Assembly: GCA_014529385.2 (NCBI GenBank)
Contig: CM043949.1
Span: forward strand, 109,453,977-109,517,976
Origin: Adiantum capillus-veneris
Lineage: Eukaryota; Streptophyta; Polypodiopsida; Polypodiales; Pteridaceae
DNA length: 64,000 nt
Direction: 5' to 3'
Position 1 is the stretch's first letter. Every line of letters begins with the position of its first letter. The notes beneath the pieces are model-generated. The model was given only the letters and a program-made list of their open reading frames with translations, was not told the origin of the DNA and searched no databases. This document shows positions 24,198-35,856 of the stretch, piece after piece. The translations under genes and the position numbers were made by a program.

Positions 24198-25516
24198 TCA
24201 TCTTGCAAAAAAGCTCATCCTTCCATAGGTTGGCTGATCCGATTGACTCCTGGGCTGGTCGCTTAAACCAATCCTCCATATCCTGTTTATTAGTTGATGG
24301 CTTAAGATTATTTCGAATAGTTTGAAATGTGGATTCATCAGGAAGGTTTCTTTATAATTTTTTGCCTTTTCAAAGAAGAGTTTAAGGCAGTCCAGTGGGT
24401 TATTGGAGGTCTCCATTGCCTCGTCATCGCTACTGTCATCTGAAACAAATCCATTCCTCTCCTCCTGATACTTGGAGATAGTGGCTAGTGCAAAGTCCTC
24501 CCGCAAACAAAAAATACTTGTATATCATGAAGAAAAATGTATGACCTATTTCCAAATTTAAAATCTAGCACTCCTGGTAGCATTAAGGTGGCTTGCCGCT
24601 CATTGAAACTTGGCACATCTAGAGGTAGCTTGGTATCTGAGGTTTTCACTGAGAGAAGATTTCTTCATTCCACCTCTTTTGTTTTTTCTTCAAGATCAAT
24701 GGACTCCTCTATTTTCGTCACTTCAATATATTCCTCATTCTTTTCCTCTTTCTCATTTGCTGGTAAATCGTGTTCCTCCATGACCTCCTTAGGATCTTTC
24801 ATAAGACTTGTAAATAATACATTTAAAAATATTAGAAATCCAAAGGATTCTTGAACCAGCTTGCACTCCCGTTCATGTAAGCTGCACCAATTGGGCCCGT
24901 ACATAAGAGGCAGCTGATTTTTACTTCTTGTAAGACTGTCTTTTAGGATCACGGTCTTTTAAATGGACTACCACCATTTCACCAACATTAACCCTGTCCT
25001 CTTGAGTGTGAAGCTCAAAATTCTCTCGTTCCAGCTTCAAGAGTGTTCAATCTGTTCAGCTATAAACACATCAAGATTAAATGGAGCATTAAAAATGCAG
25101 GAAACCAAGTCAAACTTATCACCAGCCCCAAACAAAATTACAAAATCTAAAAGCCTTCCATCAATCATTGTAGGGTCTTCATAAATAACTGCCTCTTTTT
25201 TCTTTTGGATTGTTGCAACACATTGGGCACTCTGCAAAGTAGGTGCCGAAAAATCCACTTCTCTCTTAAGTGAGTTCAGTAAAGTAAATTTTGGAGTAGA
25301 AGGGGACTCCATTTCGACAGATGGATCAGTATCAGGCTCCTCCAAACTCATGGCAGGCTCTGCACCAGATATATCAATGGGATCTATGAAGTCTACATTC
25401 CTCTTTATTGATGTTTTTAACAGCTCCAAAAGTTTTCTTGGAATGTTTGTTTGGCCAACGATGTGCTCGGGATCTATTTTCTGCCTCTTCCTCCTATGTG
25501 ATCTTAATCCTACCAT
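24198..25516 (-). pseudogene. Unidentified decayed gene encoding an acidic protein
   Basis: The minus strand shows three linked open stretches: 25516-25037 (MVGLRSHRRKRQKID at the start, a basic segment, then acidic and S/P-rich), about 25040-24930 in another frame (KLERENFELHTQEDRVNVGE), 24952-24665 (ending in a very acidic EEKNEEYIEVTKIEESIDLE) and 24506-24198 (SKYQEERNGFVSDDSSDDE). The first and third share a frame; the others are shifted, so frameshifts or introns are needed. A KRRK-like start followed by acidic runs suggests a nuclear protein. I recognise no domain. It may belong with the transposon at 19-22 kb. Confidence 0.4.
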
Positions 25517-25713
25517 TTATTTCATACTCACAAATGTAAGTTTGATCAAACACAAATAAAAAGAAGAGCACCACATGATCATATAAGTTTTGAACAAACT
25601 ATAGCTAGATATCTCACAGTTATTCCCAACTAATCATATAGACAATAACATAAGATGATTAGCATGGATAGAATGCAAAACTGCTTTATAGTTGTGAAGA
25701 GCAAAAGCCATAC

Positions 25714-25782
25714 AAGTGGATCACGGCGTGCAGAGTACATAAACCAAAATCCATAGAGCTAATGGCGTGCCGTGATCCACTT
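25714..25782. repeat. Hairpin family copy 1 (GTGGATCACG inverted repeat)
   Basis: Left arm AAGTGGATCACGGCGTGC (25714-25731), right arm GCGTGCCGTGATCCACTT (25765-25782). The outer 14 bp pair perfectly; the inner bases differ by transitions. The loop is about 33 nt and aligns with the loop of copy 2. Confidence 0.85.
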
Positions 25783-25865
25783 AATGGGCTTTCATACAAT
25801 GGAATATCTACCAAAACATCAAAGGATATTATTCTCCAAAAAAACGTTTGTACAATTTCAAAAGA

Positions 25866-25926
25866 GGATCACGACGCGCGGAATATGTAAACGAACGTCC
25901 ACAACACTACTGGCGCGCCGTGATCC
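25866..25926. repeat. Hairpin family copy 2
   Basis: Left arm GGATCACGACGCGC (25866-25879), right arm GCGCGCCGTGATCC (25913-25926), 13 of 14 bases paired. The loop shares the pattern GTAAAC.AA.GTCCA with copy 1, so the copies are homologous along their whole length. Confidence 0.85.
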
Positions 25927-26140
25927 AATATTGGTTGGTGAAATGTTAAATGGTCTTTTTACATTTTGAAGCACAATTCCTAGACACAACTAAACTATGG
26001 ACCAAATGAAAATGAAGAGATTGACTTTACCTTTGCCATGACTAAACATTGCTCTTGGAGTAGAGATTCAAGACTAAGAATGTTGTTTTGGGTCTTCAAG
26101 CTTCTGATTCCTGCACCTTGAAGGAGGCAGAGGCCTTTTG

Positions 26141-26142
<2 letters not shown>

Positions 26143-26181
<39 letters not shown>

Positions 26182-26267
26182 GCCTCTATCTCTTTCTTGA
26201 GGTTTGTATTTAGCTTCACCAATATGATTTCTATTCTCCCCTTAATCAATCCTATCACCACACAAGT

Positions 26268-26313
<46 letters not shown>
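26143..26313. repeat. Two (CT)n microsatellites
   Basis: (CT)n at 26143-26180 and 26271-26313. Confidence 0.95.
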
Positions 26314-26314
<1 letters not shown>

Positions 26315-26368
26315 CTTTTCATGCACTAATAGACATTACCGTTAGCGTTTTTAATGAAGCAATCCGAA

Positions 26369-26656
26369 TATTATTATACACATTGGAATGGGGGACACGA
26401 GAACACACACAGTACACAAACTAGATGCCTCTCTATAGCCCAACAGATATCCAACACCCCAAGCCACTCGGATAGACTCACACACACTGTATTTTCTGTA
26501 TGGATTTACTAGTATTATTATACACATTGGAATGGGGGACACGAGAACACACACAGTACACAAACTAGATGCCTCTCTATAGCCCAACAGATATCCAACA
26601 CCCCAAGCCACTCGGATAGACTCACACACACTGTATTTTCTGTATGGATTTACTAG
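26369..26656. repeat. Perfect 144-bp tandem duplication
   Basis: 26369-26512 and 26513-26656 are identical base for base (each starts TATTATTATACACATTGG and ends TGGATTTACTAG). A shorter diverged relative of the middle (AAAGGGGGAAACGAGAA..GCCTCTCTATAGC) lies at about 28568-28632. Confidence 0.97.
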
Positions 26657-26839
26657 TAAGCTCGTAATTTTGCACAATTCACGACTACACCCGCCTAGCC
26701 ATATGCAGCTTAACAACACAAACTCGTCAATAGCTCAACACATAGCACACTTTCCAAGAAAGAGGACATAGCCGCAATCATTAAACTCTTCTCTTGCTCC
26801 TTCTTGCACACACAATTCATCTTTCTTTCTCTCTCTCTC

Positions 26840-29800
26840 TCTCTCTTTGCTTTACCCACTCCTTGGAAAACACACACGGAATCAGGATTTGAGTACAAGA
26901 GAAGACACCAATACAAAATAGATGAGGCAAGCAGAGCAATGAGCTTTAAATAGGGCTATGATAGCTTTCAAAGAAACATATACAAACTCAGTCGATGCCG
27001 GTTTTCTTCAAACTTACAAAGCAATTTCAAGAATAAGAAGTGATCGTCTATCAACATGGGATGCTCTGAATAGCCTTGGCTTGTCCTTTTGTAGTGCTAT
27101 CATGAACCTGAAGGCTTTATGATAAGGATTTTTTTCCTTCTTGCAGAGCTAATGGTCCTCAAGATCATACGACCATCTGCAAGCAATCGAACACTCTCTG
27201 GCAGAGTTCGACACCACTATTGATGGCGCCCCTCTGGCGGCCCACCTCCTCTATGGCAGACCTTTGCGGCTTTTGCAGCCTGCCAACTTGATCCCTGGCT
27301 TCCCTCATCAACTCCACAAGGCCTCCGGTCCCTTCCTTCTGCAAGAAACCAGGGCTTTGATAGCAGCCCCTCTCCCCACGCTCTCTTCATGCACCCGTTT
27401 TAAAGCCATCTTCCAAGATTGGCGCCACCTATTTGCCATGAGCATAGTCTCCTCTTGCATGGCAACCACATGGCTCATCTTTCCCACTATCCATTCGTTG
27501 CACAGTGCCGTCCCAGCCTGTATGGAGCCCTGACTTGCCTCAGATTCCTATTCGGCATCTCACCAACTAGCTCCCCTTGCTCCATGCCGTCGCCACTTGT
27601 ATGGCTCTCCCTCGCATGCCCTGCACGTGGTGGCTCTCGCTTTGCCTTGCTCCATCTGGCCAGCACTTCCCATGCTTATCTTCACCTACACATCAACACG
27701 TGGTGCCACTTTCTTCACATCATGTCGACCTGCAGATGCCTACTGTAGCGCGTTTTTTATAGCATGGCAAACTTCAAACTTTTATTTCAACATGCGAGTT
27801 AGCCGGTGTTCCCACCGAACACAACCCGCAGCCAATAGCTTTGCATCTCTTACCATATCTCGAGACCTTTGCTTTCAAACCAAGGCCTTCATGGCTTTAA
27901 GTAAAAATCTTGGATGCTTTGATACTTGCTGATAATGGCGACCGCAACAAACATTGGCCACTCCGAACCCCAATGCAGCCATGCTAGATAGCTACATTCG
28001 AGCTCTGGTATGGATGGATCTCCAAAAGAGCTCCAAATAATAGGCCAAAAAAAACTGATCCATAGAGTAAATGGAGACTATACTTTATGTACCTGCAAAC
28101 ATCTCGATCATTAGAGGCCCAAAATCACCGCTTGACCTGTAAAGTGCCACATCTAGCATACACATCATGATCAAGCTTGCCGCTATCGGCATCTGCACCG
28201 ACTCCACCGCTTCCACCTGTATCTGCATGATTCCATAGCGAGGCTATAGCCATTATTCTGGACCGACATAACTTAGTTGTACCATCATTGCCCAACCCAC
28301 TGCTTGAACATTTATGTTCAACCAATGAAAGCGTTTATTATTCAAAAATTTGTAAACCTGCTAACACTATCCAAAGATGAAATAAAGCCATATGTACAAA
28401 GTATTATTTATGTCTTTGTGCTATCTTGGACTGCACTCCTCAAGTGGGATGCCCAACCCCCTTCTTTGCCTGCAACGATCCACTAGGGTCAAATACTTGG
28501 CATTGGCCATTGCCATCCACAAGCAGCTCCCTGTAGTGCAACTCCCAAGCACAAACACAATAGTGGACACCACAAGATGGAAAGGGGGAAACGAGAAAAC
28601 CACCAGCACACTCAGTGAATGCCTCTCTATAGCTCAGTGATGCCACATCACCCCTATCCCGTAGAACCACACATCTTGATACACGATCTGGAAATAACTA
28701 TTGCCTCTGCTCGTACCCAACCAACTCTTGCTACATATACCCAACCACAAAGCTTTTACCTCAACCTTTGATCCTTCATAGCACCATACACTCACATGCA
28801 AGTAGTCTCGACACCCTCAGGAATTTGGAAACCGCTGCTAGCATACACTACATTCTCACGGAGAGCACATACACTTGACACATGATGAAATCACTCATAT
28901 AACCGATGCATAATAATACAGGAGAGTAGAGAGGAGGTTGATACAAACGTAAGAATAACTAGCAAATATCATGGTATAAATAGGGATCAATGGTAAAGTT
29001 TTAATTCCCTTCATCTAGCTACTCTGACCCTACCAACATGACGTCGTACTTTTCCTCCTCCTTGTGCTATCATTCACACTCACTTTCTGATTGTCTTTGA
29101 CTTTTCTCCATTGATCACGGCCACCTCCTTGAATGCGAGCGCTACCAAGAGGCTACCAAAGCTTTTGGCCTTTAACAATGCTCTGTCCGGCTTCTCAACC
29201 TTTGGTAGCTATAGGTTGCACCCAAGCGCCTCCTCTTTGAGCCAGTGGTGCACCTCTTTGGATAGCCCGTGCTCATAGCATGCCCTCGACCTTCAACACC
29301 CTACAATGCTCCTCTTGGTAATCCTCAGCATCTTAGCCAGCCCATGGAGTTTCCCATGTCGCGACCTGGCTGTGATCTTCAGCTTGAGATCCCAACCTTT
29401 CTTCCTCTGTCCTACTCACTGAATGTTTGCAATCCTGCATGACCACCAATCCCCGCAACGGTTTGCTCTCAGGCTCATGCTTTGCAACCGGCTGGTTCAC
29501 TTCTCTCCTCTGTGCTCTTCTACACTCAGCTCTAGGCACGTTGCACTGCTGTACCACACTACCTAATCGGCCTCCTTTGTGTTGCTAGCTCTTCCCCAGC
29601 CACGTCTGGCGTCTCCCTCCAGCAGCACCATCCTCCCATGCAACAGGTTGCACTGCTCTCCCTCTGTAGAACCAACCCTTGCAGGCGGCTCTATGCACGC
29701 AGCACCTTCATCTCCCTATATTTCAGCTTGTTGGACGCGAGCCCTTCCTTCACTCTCTCTTGCAATATTCGGCCACCCTGCAGTACTGGCTCCTGATCTC

Positions 29801-30860
29801 TGGCCTTGACTTGTGGTGACGACCGCCCACCCACAAATGGTGGCCCTCAATCAACTCCCCAATCAGCCCTCAGCGACCTCCAATCTACTGCTCAAAGCCA
29901 CGCCACTTTTGACGGCTTCTCTCTCGCTCACGGCCGAGCCCTCAACCCCTGGCCCTTGATATCTTGCTGTGATACGGCAGTTCTACGTCCACTTGATGTC
30001 CTTCCCGACCCTACTCGGGCGGCCCATGCACTGGCCTTACCTACCTTGCTTAGCCCTCAAGGGCTCCCGCTTGCCAATTCCGGCCCTGTATTATGTCCAG
30101 CTCCTCCTTACAAATGGCGACTCCCTCTAGATGGCGACTTTCCCATGCAAAGTGTGTTGCAGTAGCGCCACCCCGTATTCATTTTTTTAAAAGGTTTTTT
30201 AGCCAAAAAAAACCCTCAAACTTGGCCTAGATACACACGCCCGCCATGGTCGACTTGAATGGATGATATTAAAAGAACTGCTGCTCAGCTTCCTATTGCA
30301 ATGCTCGCCAGCCGATCTCACACCACATGATGCCCGTAAAAAAAACTCCTCTTGTACTGTCCACGGTTGTTGGTCAGCTATAGTTCTTTGCACACTAGAT
30401 CTCTGACCAAAATCACCACACTGAGAGTGATATTACGATATTACTGCTATGTCACCCACTTTGAGAGTCGCCAAATAATGACCTTCAAGCTCGCAAAAAC
30501 TTTGAACTCGCCCAGCTTTAGCACCTGTTTTGCATACACCATGACACAACCACTTGATGATACCCACTCACCCTTTTTGACAAAGCTTCTGAATTCCGTT
30601 TGACCAATTAAGAGCCACATCTGGCATACACATCCCAATCACATTTGCCGCAATCTGCATCTAGCACCTGTTCAAGCATTCCCCCATCATGCTACTGATT
30701 TCCACACACATGCTATTGGCTTCTCCCTGGGTCGACCAAATTTGGTTGCTCCAACTTGTTAGAAGGACATGCATTAAATGGGTGGTACGACCACAATAAG
30801 TACTATTTAACAACCGAAAAATACGTGTACTATCTATGGTAACAAATGCACACTTGGATT
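26840..30860. other. C-rich stretch without a recognisable gene
   Basis: From about 27150 to 30170 the sequence is richer in C and G than its surroundings and has many overlapping short frames on the plus strand, none with a recognisable domain or consistent codon use. Diverged internal duplications are visible: GCCACATCT(A/G)GCATACACATC at 28146 and 30614, each followed by similar sequence. I call no gene. Confidence 0.45.
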
Positions 30861-30917
<57 letters not shown>

Positions 30918-31055
30918 GACCTCTGTGAGAGATAGAAATAGAGAGAGAGAGAGACCTACCGATGAGATAACCTCTGCAACCAAGGCACAAAGCTCCTTCA
31001 AGCGTTTTCTTCCAATTTAATTCCACCGAGAGAGGTATTTCCAAAGTGTTTGTTG

Positions 31056-31123
<68 letters not shown>

Positions 31124-31246
31124 TGAGTGTCTGTTGGGTTAGAGAGAGAGAGAGAGAGAGAGAGTGCGAGATAGTGTTTTTGATTGCTTGCTTGGTTTGA
31201 AAGAGGAAGATACATAGAGAGAGAGAAAGAGAGGGAGGTCATGAAA

Positions 31247-31427
<181 letters not shown>

Positions 31428-31433
31428 CAAGAA

Positions 31434-31495
31434 GTGGATCACGACGTGCAATAGGCTATTATTCTGTCTCAAAGCTGAGCCCGCGCACCGTGATC

Positions 31496-31498
<3 letters not shown>
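31434..31498. repeat. Hairpin family copy 4
   Basis: Left arm GTGGATCACGACGTGC (31434-31449), right arm GCGCACCGTGATCCAC (31483-31498). Ten outer bases pair perfectly and all inner differences are transitions at CpG-type positions. (GA)n lies on both sides, separated only by a few bases. Confidence 0.85.
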
Positions 31499-31542
<44 letters not shown>

Positions 31543-31736
31543 AGGTAGGGGGTGAAGTCTTAGACAATACAAAAGAACATTTCTCACCAATCCACCTTGG
31601 AGTAAATAACAAAGCACTAAAACCAATGTCTAAAACTAGAGTGGGATGGTTAGACGGATAGTTAGGGTATCCATACGGGCGCCAACCATTGTAGCCATGT
31701 GGAAGAGGTGGTGGGGAAAACACCAAATGACAATTA

Positions 31737-31833
<97 letters not shown>

Positions 31834-31858
31834 GTTTGCATTTTTCTCTTACAGTGGA

Positions 31859-32269
31859 ATGGCAAGAACAAAGGCAACAGCAAGGAAGGCAGGGAAAGGA
31901 CCAGGGCTTGCAAAGAAAGCATGTGGAAGGTCTGCTAGTAAGAAGAAAACTTCAGGTGAACCAATGAAGATATTGAAGGGACCAAGAATGAATAATATTC
32001 GGAGAAACATGGGTTTATTTAGAGAGATCAGAAAAGCTCAGAAATGCATTGAGTTTTGTGTCCCTAAACTTCCTTTCCAAAGAGCAGTAAGGCAAATTTG
32101 TGAGGAAGCATGTACCGGTACAATGAGATGGAAGCATGTTGCCCTGCTCTGTCTTCAAGAAGCAGCATAAGATTTTTTACTGGAGTATTTTAATGATATC
32201 ACCATTGTTGTTGCTCATGCTCACTGGGTGACAATAATGGGCAAGGACAGTAAGACGCTCAGAGACTAA
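31859..32269 (+). pseudogene. Histone H3 variant (CENH3-like) with one nonsense codon
   Basis: ATG at 31859 opens MARTKATARKAGKGPG, keeping the H3 tail positions R2, K4, R8 and K9. The histone fold follows: LFREIRKAQKCIEF (alpha N), PKLPFQRAVRQICEEA (alpha 1), MRWKHVALLCLQEAA (alpha 2), then TAA at 32168-32170 where H3 proteins have glutamate, then DFLLEYFND, HAHWVTIMGKD and a TAA at 32267. Total length, 136 codons before the final stop, equals ordinary H3. The tail and core are very diverged. The RW before alpha 2, the D-F-L after the stop and a loop 1 one residue longer than canonical H3 (hand alignment) recall plant CENH3. The canonical C-terminal RRIRGERA is missing. It sits 28 bp after a (GA)n tract and about 50 bp before the next coding segment. 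An inactive copy is most likely; a rare divergent H3 with readthrough cannot be excluded. Confidence 0.75.
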
Positions 32270-32319
32270 GTTGCAGATATGATAAGCTCCTTATCCCTAA
32301 TGAGTTTATTGACCCCAAA

Positions 32320-33483
32320 ATGAAGGATATATTGCTAATACCACCAGGCCGACGAGATCATGGGGTTAAGATTCATGAGGTTACTCATGATGTGAATACC
32401 ACCGCCAGAGCTGAGCAAGAAGAAAGACGTCACCTGGAAGCAGACAAATTAAAGAGGATACAGACTGCTACTGTTGATGAAGAGGCCCATAGGAGAAATT
32501 ATGGGCAAGTTACCACATGCTTAAATGAAAGAAACAATGATATTTTACATTCCATGAAAGAAGGACTGTTAGCAACCATTCCCCTTGCTAATGGTACTAC
32601 GCAATTAGCTCTGGATTCTGTTGATATTGGGATTTTGAAAGGTCCCAATGCACAAATTACAGACTCTATTGTTAATTTATGCCTAAAGTAAGTGCTCTTC
32701 TCTACCTTTAAGATCCTTTTTTTTGGTACTTGGTCTCTAATTAAATCCTTGTTTTTTATTGTAGCTTAATAAAGAGCCAACTCCCTCAACAAACCCATAC
32801 TGAAATACATGTTTTAGATCCACAGTTTTCTATGCCACTCTGGATAAAAAACACCCCTCATGGCACAATGGAGATATGGTTTGTCCATTGTCCAATGCTT
32901 CAGGTCACAACTCTGATGTTGCCATACAAACCGAATAATCATTGGAGCCTTGTATGCATTGAACTGGACAAACAAGTGGTATGGACTATCAACTCCATAC
33001 AAGAAACACATTCAGAGATAAGAGTGTGAATGTTGATAAAACCTTGAGTGTTTATTTGGGCTATGGTTGATGACCTCAATATTGGTAATAACAAATAACC
33101 TTCACTGTTCATAGATGTGTAAAAAGATTACTTCATGTCTATGGAAGGCTTTGTGGAAATCATGAACTTTATAAGTCAACCTTTAAAGATGTCAAAGTGC
33201 ATAATCAGACATATCCAAATTCCTGTGGTTGGAGATGTCTTCTCCATGCAGAGTACATACTACATAGTTTTTTTGCTTTGAATCCATTTATGTCAAAGGT
33301 ATTTCCTTGCTATGATTTGGACCAACTTGGTGCTATTATTAGTTAAAGTGTTGACCACAAGTTAACCTAATTTTGCAGAATGCTGTGGAAAATTATACCT
33401 TGGAATATTTACAAAGGTACCGCGCTTCAATGATTGAACATCTACTATCTTTCAACCCCAAGAGTTTTAGATGCAAAAGATAG
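32320..33483 (+). pseudogene. Ulp1/SENP-like C48 cysteine protease gene with introns
   Basis: Exon 1 (32320-32687) encodes a charged, probably coiled-coil segment. Intron 32688-32764 (GTAAGT...TTGTAG) joins it in frame to exon 2 (32765-about 33026), giving VNLCLNLIKSQLPQQTH. Exon 2 carries the catalytic histidine block NNHWSLVCIELDK (H codon 32940-32942) and VWTINSI, where the family has D-S after a hydrophobic run; here it is N (32991-32993). Exon 3 (33115-33298) has QTYPNSCGWRCLLHAEYIL with the nucleophile cysteine at 33224-33226. Intron 33299-33378 leads to exon 4, ending at TAG 33481-33483. C48 enzymes cleave SUMO from proteins and are often carried by plant transposons. The exon 2-3 junction does not splice cleanly, so a frameshift is likely. 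The D to N change would weaken or abolish activity. Confidence 0.7.
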
Positions 33484-34000
33484 TTTTGTCGACGATCATA
33501 TAATAACTTTAAAAATGACCAGTGATGAGGAAGTCATGTCAGTTTCCACCACTGGAAACCAAATCCCAAAAAATGACCCCAGATTAGAGGAACAAACACC
33601 GGTATGCTTTGCAATTGGAGCGACTGAATCCGAAGTTGGGGTTGATCAATGTGAAGTAGACCAAGCCCTTGAAAATGCAAATGTAAAATGCTCCTCAGAG
33701 TCGAGGAATGCAACAGAGGTTCTAGGCCACGTAGAGGAGGATAAGGGAGTGCCTATTATTGTGGCACAGGATGCGGCACATGATCAATATGAGGGAGTCC
33801 AAGCTCCTGAAATTGCTGATGTGAAGAGCTCTTCAGAGCCGAGAGAAGATACAGAGTGTCTTGACCATGTAGAGGAGGAGGCCAACATTGCAAATCAAAG
33901 CCAGGAACAGACAACAGAACAAGTTAACCATTTGACCATGGAAACACAAGAGTCCTGTACTGCACAACCACAAGAGATGGATACCCTTGGAAATACATAA
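33434..34000 (+). CDS. Acidic ORF with an internal imperfect repeat
   Basis: 188-codon open frame starting with a TTG and overlapping the last C48 exon in another frame. The first ATG in frame is at about 33515. It is rich in E, D, S and Q, and carries two related units of about 35 residues (NANVKCSSESRNATEVLGHV and IADVKSSSEPREDTECLDHV, each followed by EE). No domain is recognised. It may be the frameshifted or alternatively spliced C-terminal tail of the protease rather than a separate gene. Confidence 0.45.
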   Translation: MNIYYLSTPRVLDAKDSFVDDHIITLKMTSDEEVMSVSTTGNQIPKNDPRLEEQTPVCFAIGATESEVGVDQCEVDQALENANVKCSSESRNATEVLGHVEEDKGVPIIVAQDAAHDQYEGVQAPEIADVKSSSEPREDTECLDHVEEEANIANQSQEQTTEQVNHLTMETQESCTAQPQEMDTLGNT

Positions 34001-34169
34001 GGGAACATTGACACTCAACAACAGAATGTCAACATTAGAAATGACTAGTATGGACTCTTGCTTCAAGTAGATATGGTCGTTCTGGTAATATCCATTGTAC
34101 TTAAATAATATACTCTTTTTTGTTTCTAATTACTTATATGTATGCACACAATAATTACAAAGACTAATT

Positions 34170-34747
34170 ATATTGGATCTCAATGGATTGTTGCTACTAC
34201 GACAGCCGTACAAGTGTACATACAAAGTTCTCCGATTTACGTAGTTTTCTCTTGGAAAATCTCAGAGTAGGAATTCGACCAGGCACAAAGGAATTTTTGA
34301 ATTTTTTGATTCCACGGTTTAGGGTTGCTATCTGGTCTTTCAATGGTGCAGGCCCAAAACTTGAATCCCCTTGTTACCATAGTTTGAAATTTGGCTAAAA
34401 TTCAGAGATCCGATTTTATTTTGTGTATAGTCAAAGAAATTGTAATACCATTGTGGGATATTTTCACCCAACTAAAGCTAATGTACCACTTTTCTACAAG
34501 CCTTTTGAACAGATCAATGTGCCTTATGATGCTCTCAATACTTTGTTGATTGATGACACACCACATAAGGGTTTTACTTAATCCACCTGGCACTACTATT
34601 CCCCCACCTTCATTTGAAGGGCATCTTCACGTTTTTTACCGAAAGGATATTTTGGTCCCATACCTGCAAGGAATGTACTTAAGCCCATTGAGCACATCAA
34701 AATTTGTACTTACAAATGTACTTAGTAATTTATTGTTTATACCTTGA
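34170..34747 (+). pseudogene. FCP1/NIF-type (HAD) phosphatase-like pseudogene
   Basis: Shows the ordered motifs of FCP1/NIF-like CTD phosphatases: ILDLNGLLLL (34170-34199, matching the plant DLNG form of the catalytic DxDG motif), then RPGTKEFLNFLIPRFRVAIWS (motif around the second HAD block), FYFVYSQRNCN, and NTLLIDDTPHK (the DDSPxK block) followed in another frame by NPPGTTIPPPSFEG. The breaks are a frameshift near 34240, TAA at 34396-34398 and a frameshift near 34572. Family members dephosphorylate proteins such as the RNA polymerase II C-terminal domain. In this copy the second catalytic aspartate of DxD is N, as in some plant FCP1-like proteins. It cannot be active as it stands. Confidence 0.55.
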
Positions 34748-34784
34748 ATTGATACTGTCTACTTGTCTATGTGTTTCGAATACT

Positions 34785-34785
34785 T

Positions 34786-34813
<28 letters not shown>
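34785..34813. repeat. (GA)n microsatellite
   Basis: About 29 bp of GA repeat between the phosphatase-like pseudogene and the opposite-strand gene. Confidence 0.95.
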
Positions 34814-34816
<3 letters not shown>

Positions 34817-35048
34817 CCTGAGCAAACACTTGATATTAAGATTAAACTAGTCAAAACAGTTACATTTCGTTGAAGCCATTCATGCTAGATTACATGGGCA
34901 CAATTTGAATACAACTAGAAAGTTCTCCGCACAAAAAATGCTTCTCCCTTCGTTGCATTACTCTTCGTCCGCCCAGCAAGAAATAAAAATTTACGGAGTC
35001 AATGTCGGCAGTCTCCTCCACTATGTCATGTCGAAGTTGCAAAATATT

Positions 35049-35648
35049 TCATTGCTTCCTTATTGTAATTACTGTCATAAGATTTAGGTCTTTGTCCACC
35101 ACTTTCACGTCTATGACAACATTGTTTGCCAAACTTGTTGCCACTTGATCCATAGGCACATAGAAATCTTCAACAATGTGAGAATGCTTGTACCAAAAGA
35201 AGATCATTAATGTCTGTGTCACAAGCATATACTTGACAATGAAAGTGTCAAGAGAAATCTCGCAACATATGCCATCTGTTTGTTTCACATACCACCCTCG
35301 ATCAAGAAGATTATCACACAAGAGGGAATCAAATGATTTGCAGAGCAGCATAGTTTTAGCAACATGTACTTTGCAGGTATGAAATAACTCAACAAAGAGA
35401 CCAACAGGATAGAAATTTGCAAGTTTCACCAATTTAGTGGGTACAGAGTTACGAAGAGACCTCTGAACATCCCTATAGAGCTTGCTCCTCAATGCCTCAC
35501 TCATTGTTGTGTCGGGAACGGGCCAATCCATAGAGTTCCAGTTGGTTGGTAGTGAAACCTTCACCAACAATCCTCTCTGATTCCTTTGATTGAGTTGGTA
35601 GAAATGGTCATAGAAGAAAATACCCTCGTCTGCAAGGCTTTTTGTAGT
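35049..35648 (-). pseudogene. Unidentified ORF, 3' part of an opposite-strand gene
   Basis: Minus-strand frame with convincing composition, readable from about 35648 (LADEGIFFYDHFYQLNQR) through LVKVSLPTNWNSMDWPVPD and ending ITIRKQ at 35049. There is no ATG at its start, so it is probably a downstream exon. I recognise no domain. 35650-35856 may contain the intron or a broken exon (YPSSYEEWEPL then TAG). It could be the second half of the gene that starts at 36225. Confidence 0.4.
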
Positions 35649-35856
35649 GGGTCACAGAGATGAGACCTATAATGAACTACAGTGGCTCCCATTCCTCATA
35701 CGAGGAAGGATAAACATCTGTGAATGTAAGAGAATAGAAATAAATACAAACATCTATATAACCTAATTATATATCTGTAATAAGAGAAGAAAAAAACAGA
35801 TTCACATTTGAAATGTAAGATAACATTTATAGAGGAGTGCTAAATAATTAACTCAC

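Noticed and set aside
27264-27932. Overlapping C-rich frames of about 90-110 codons
   Set aside because: Three frames are open over the same bases, which is expected from composition; no domain seen.
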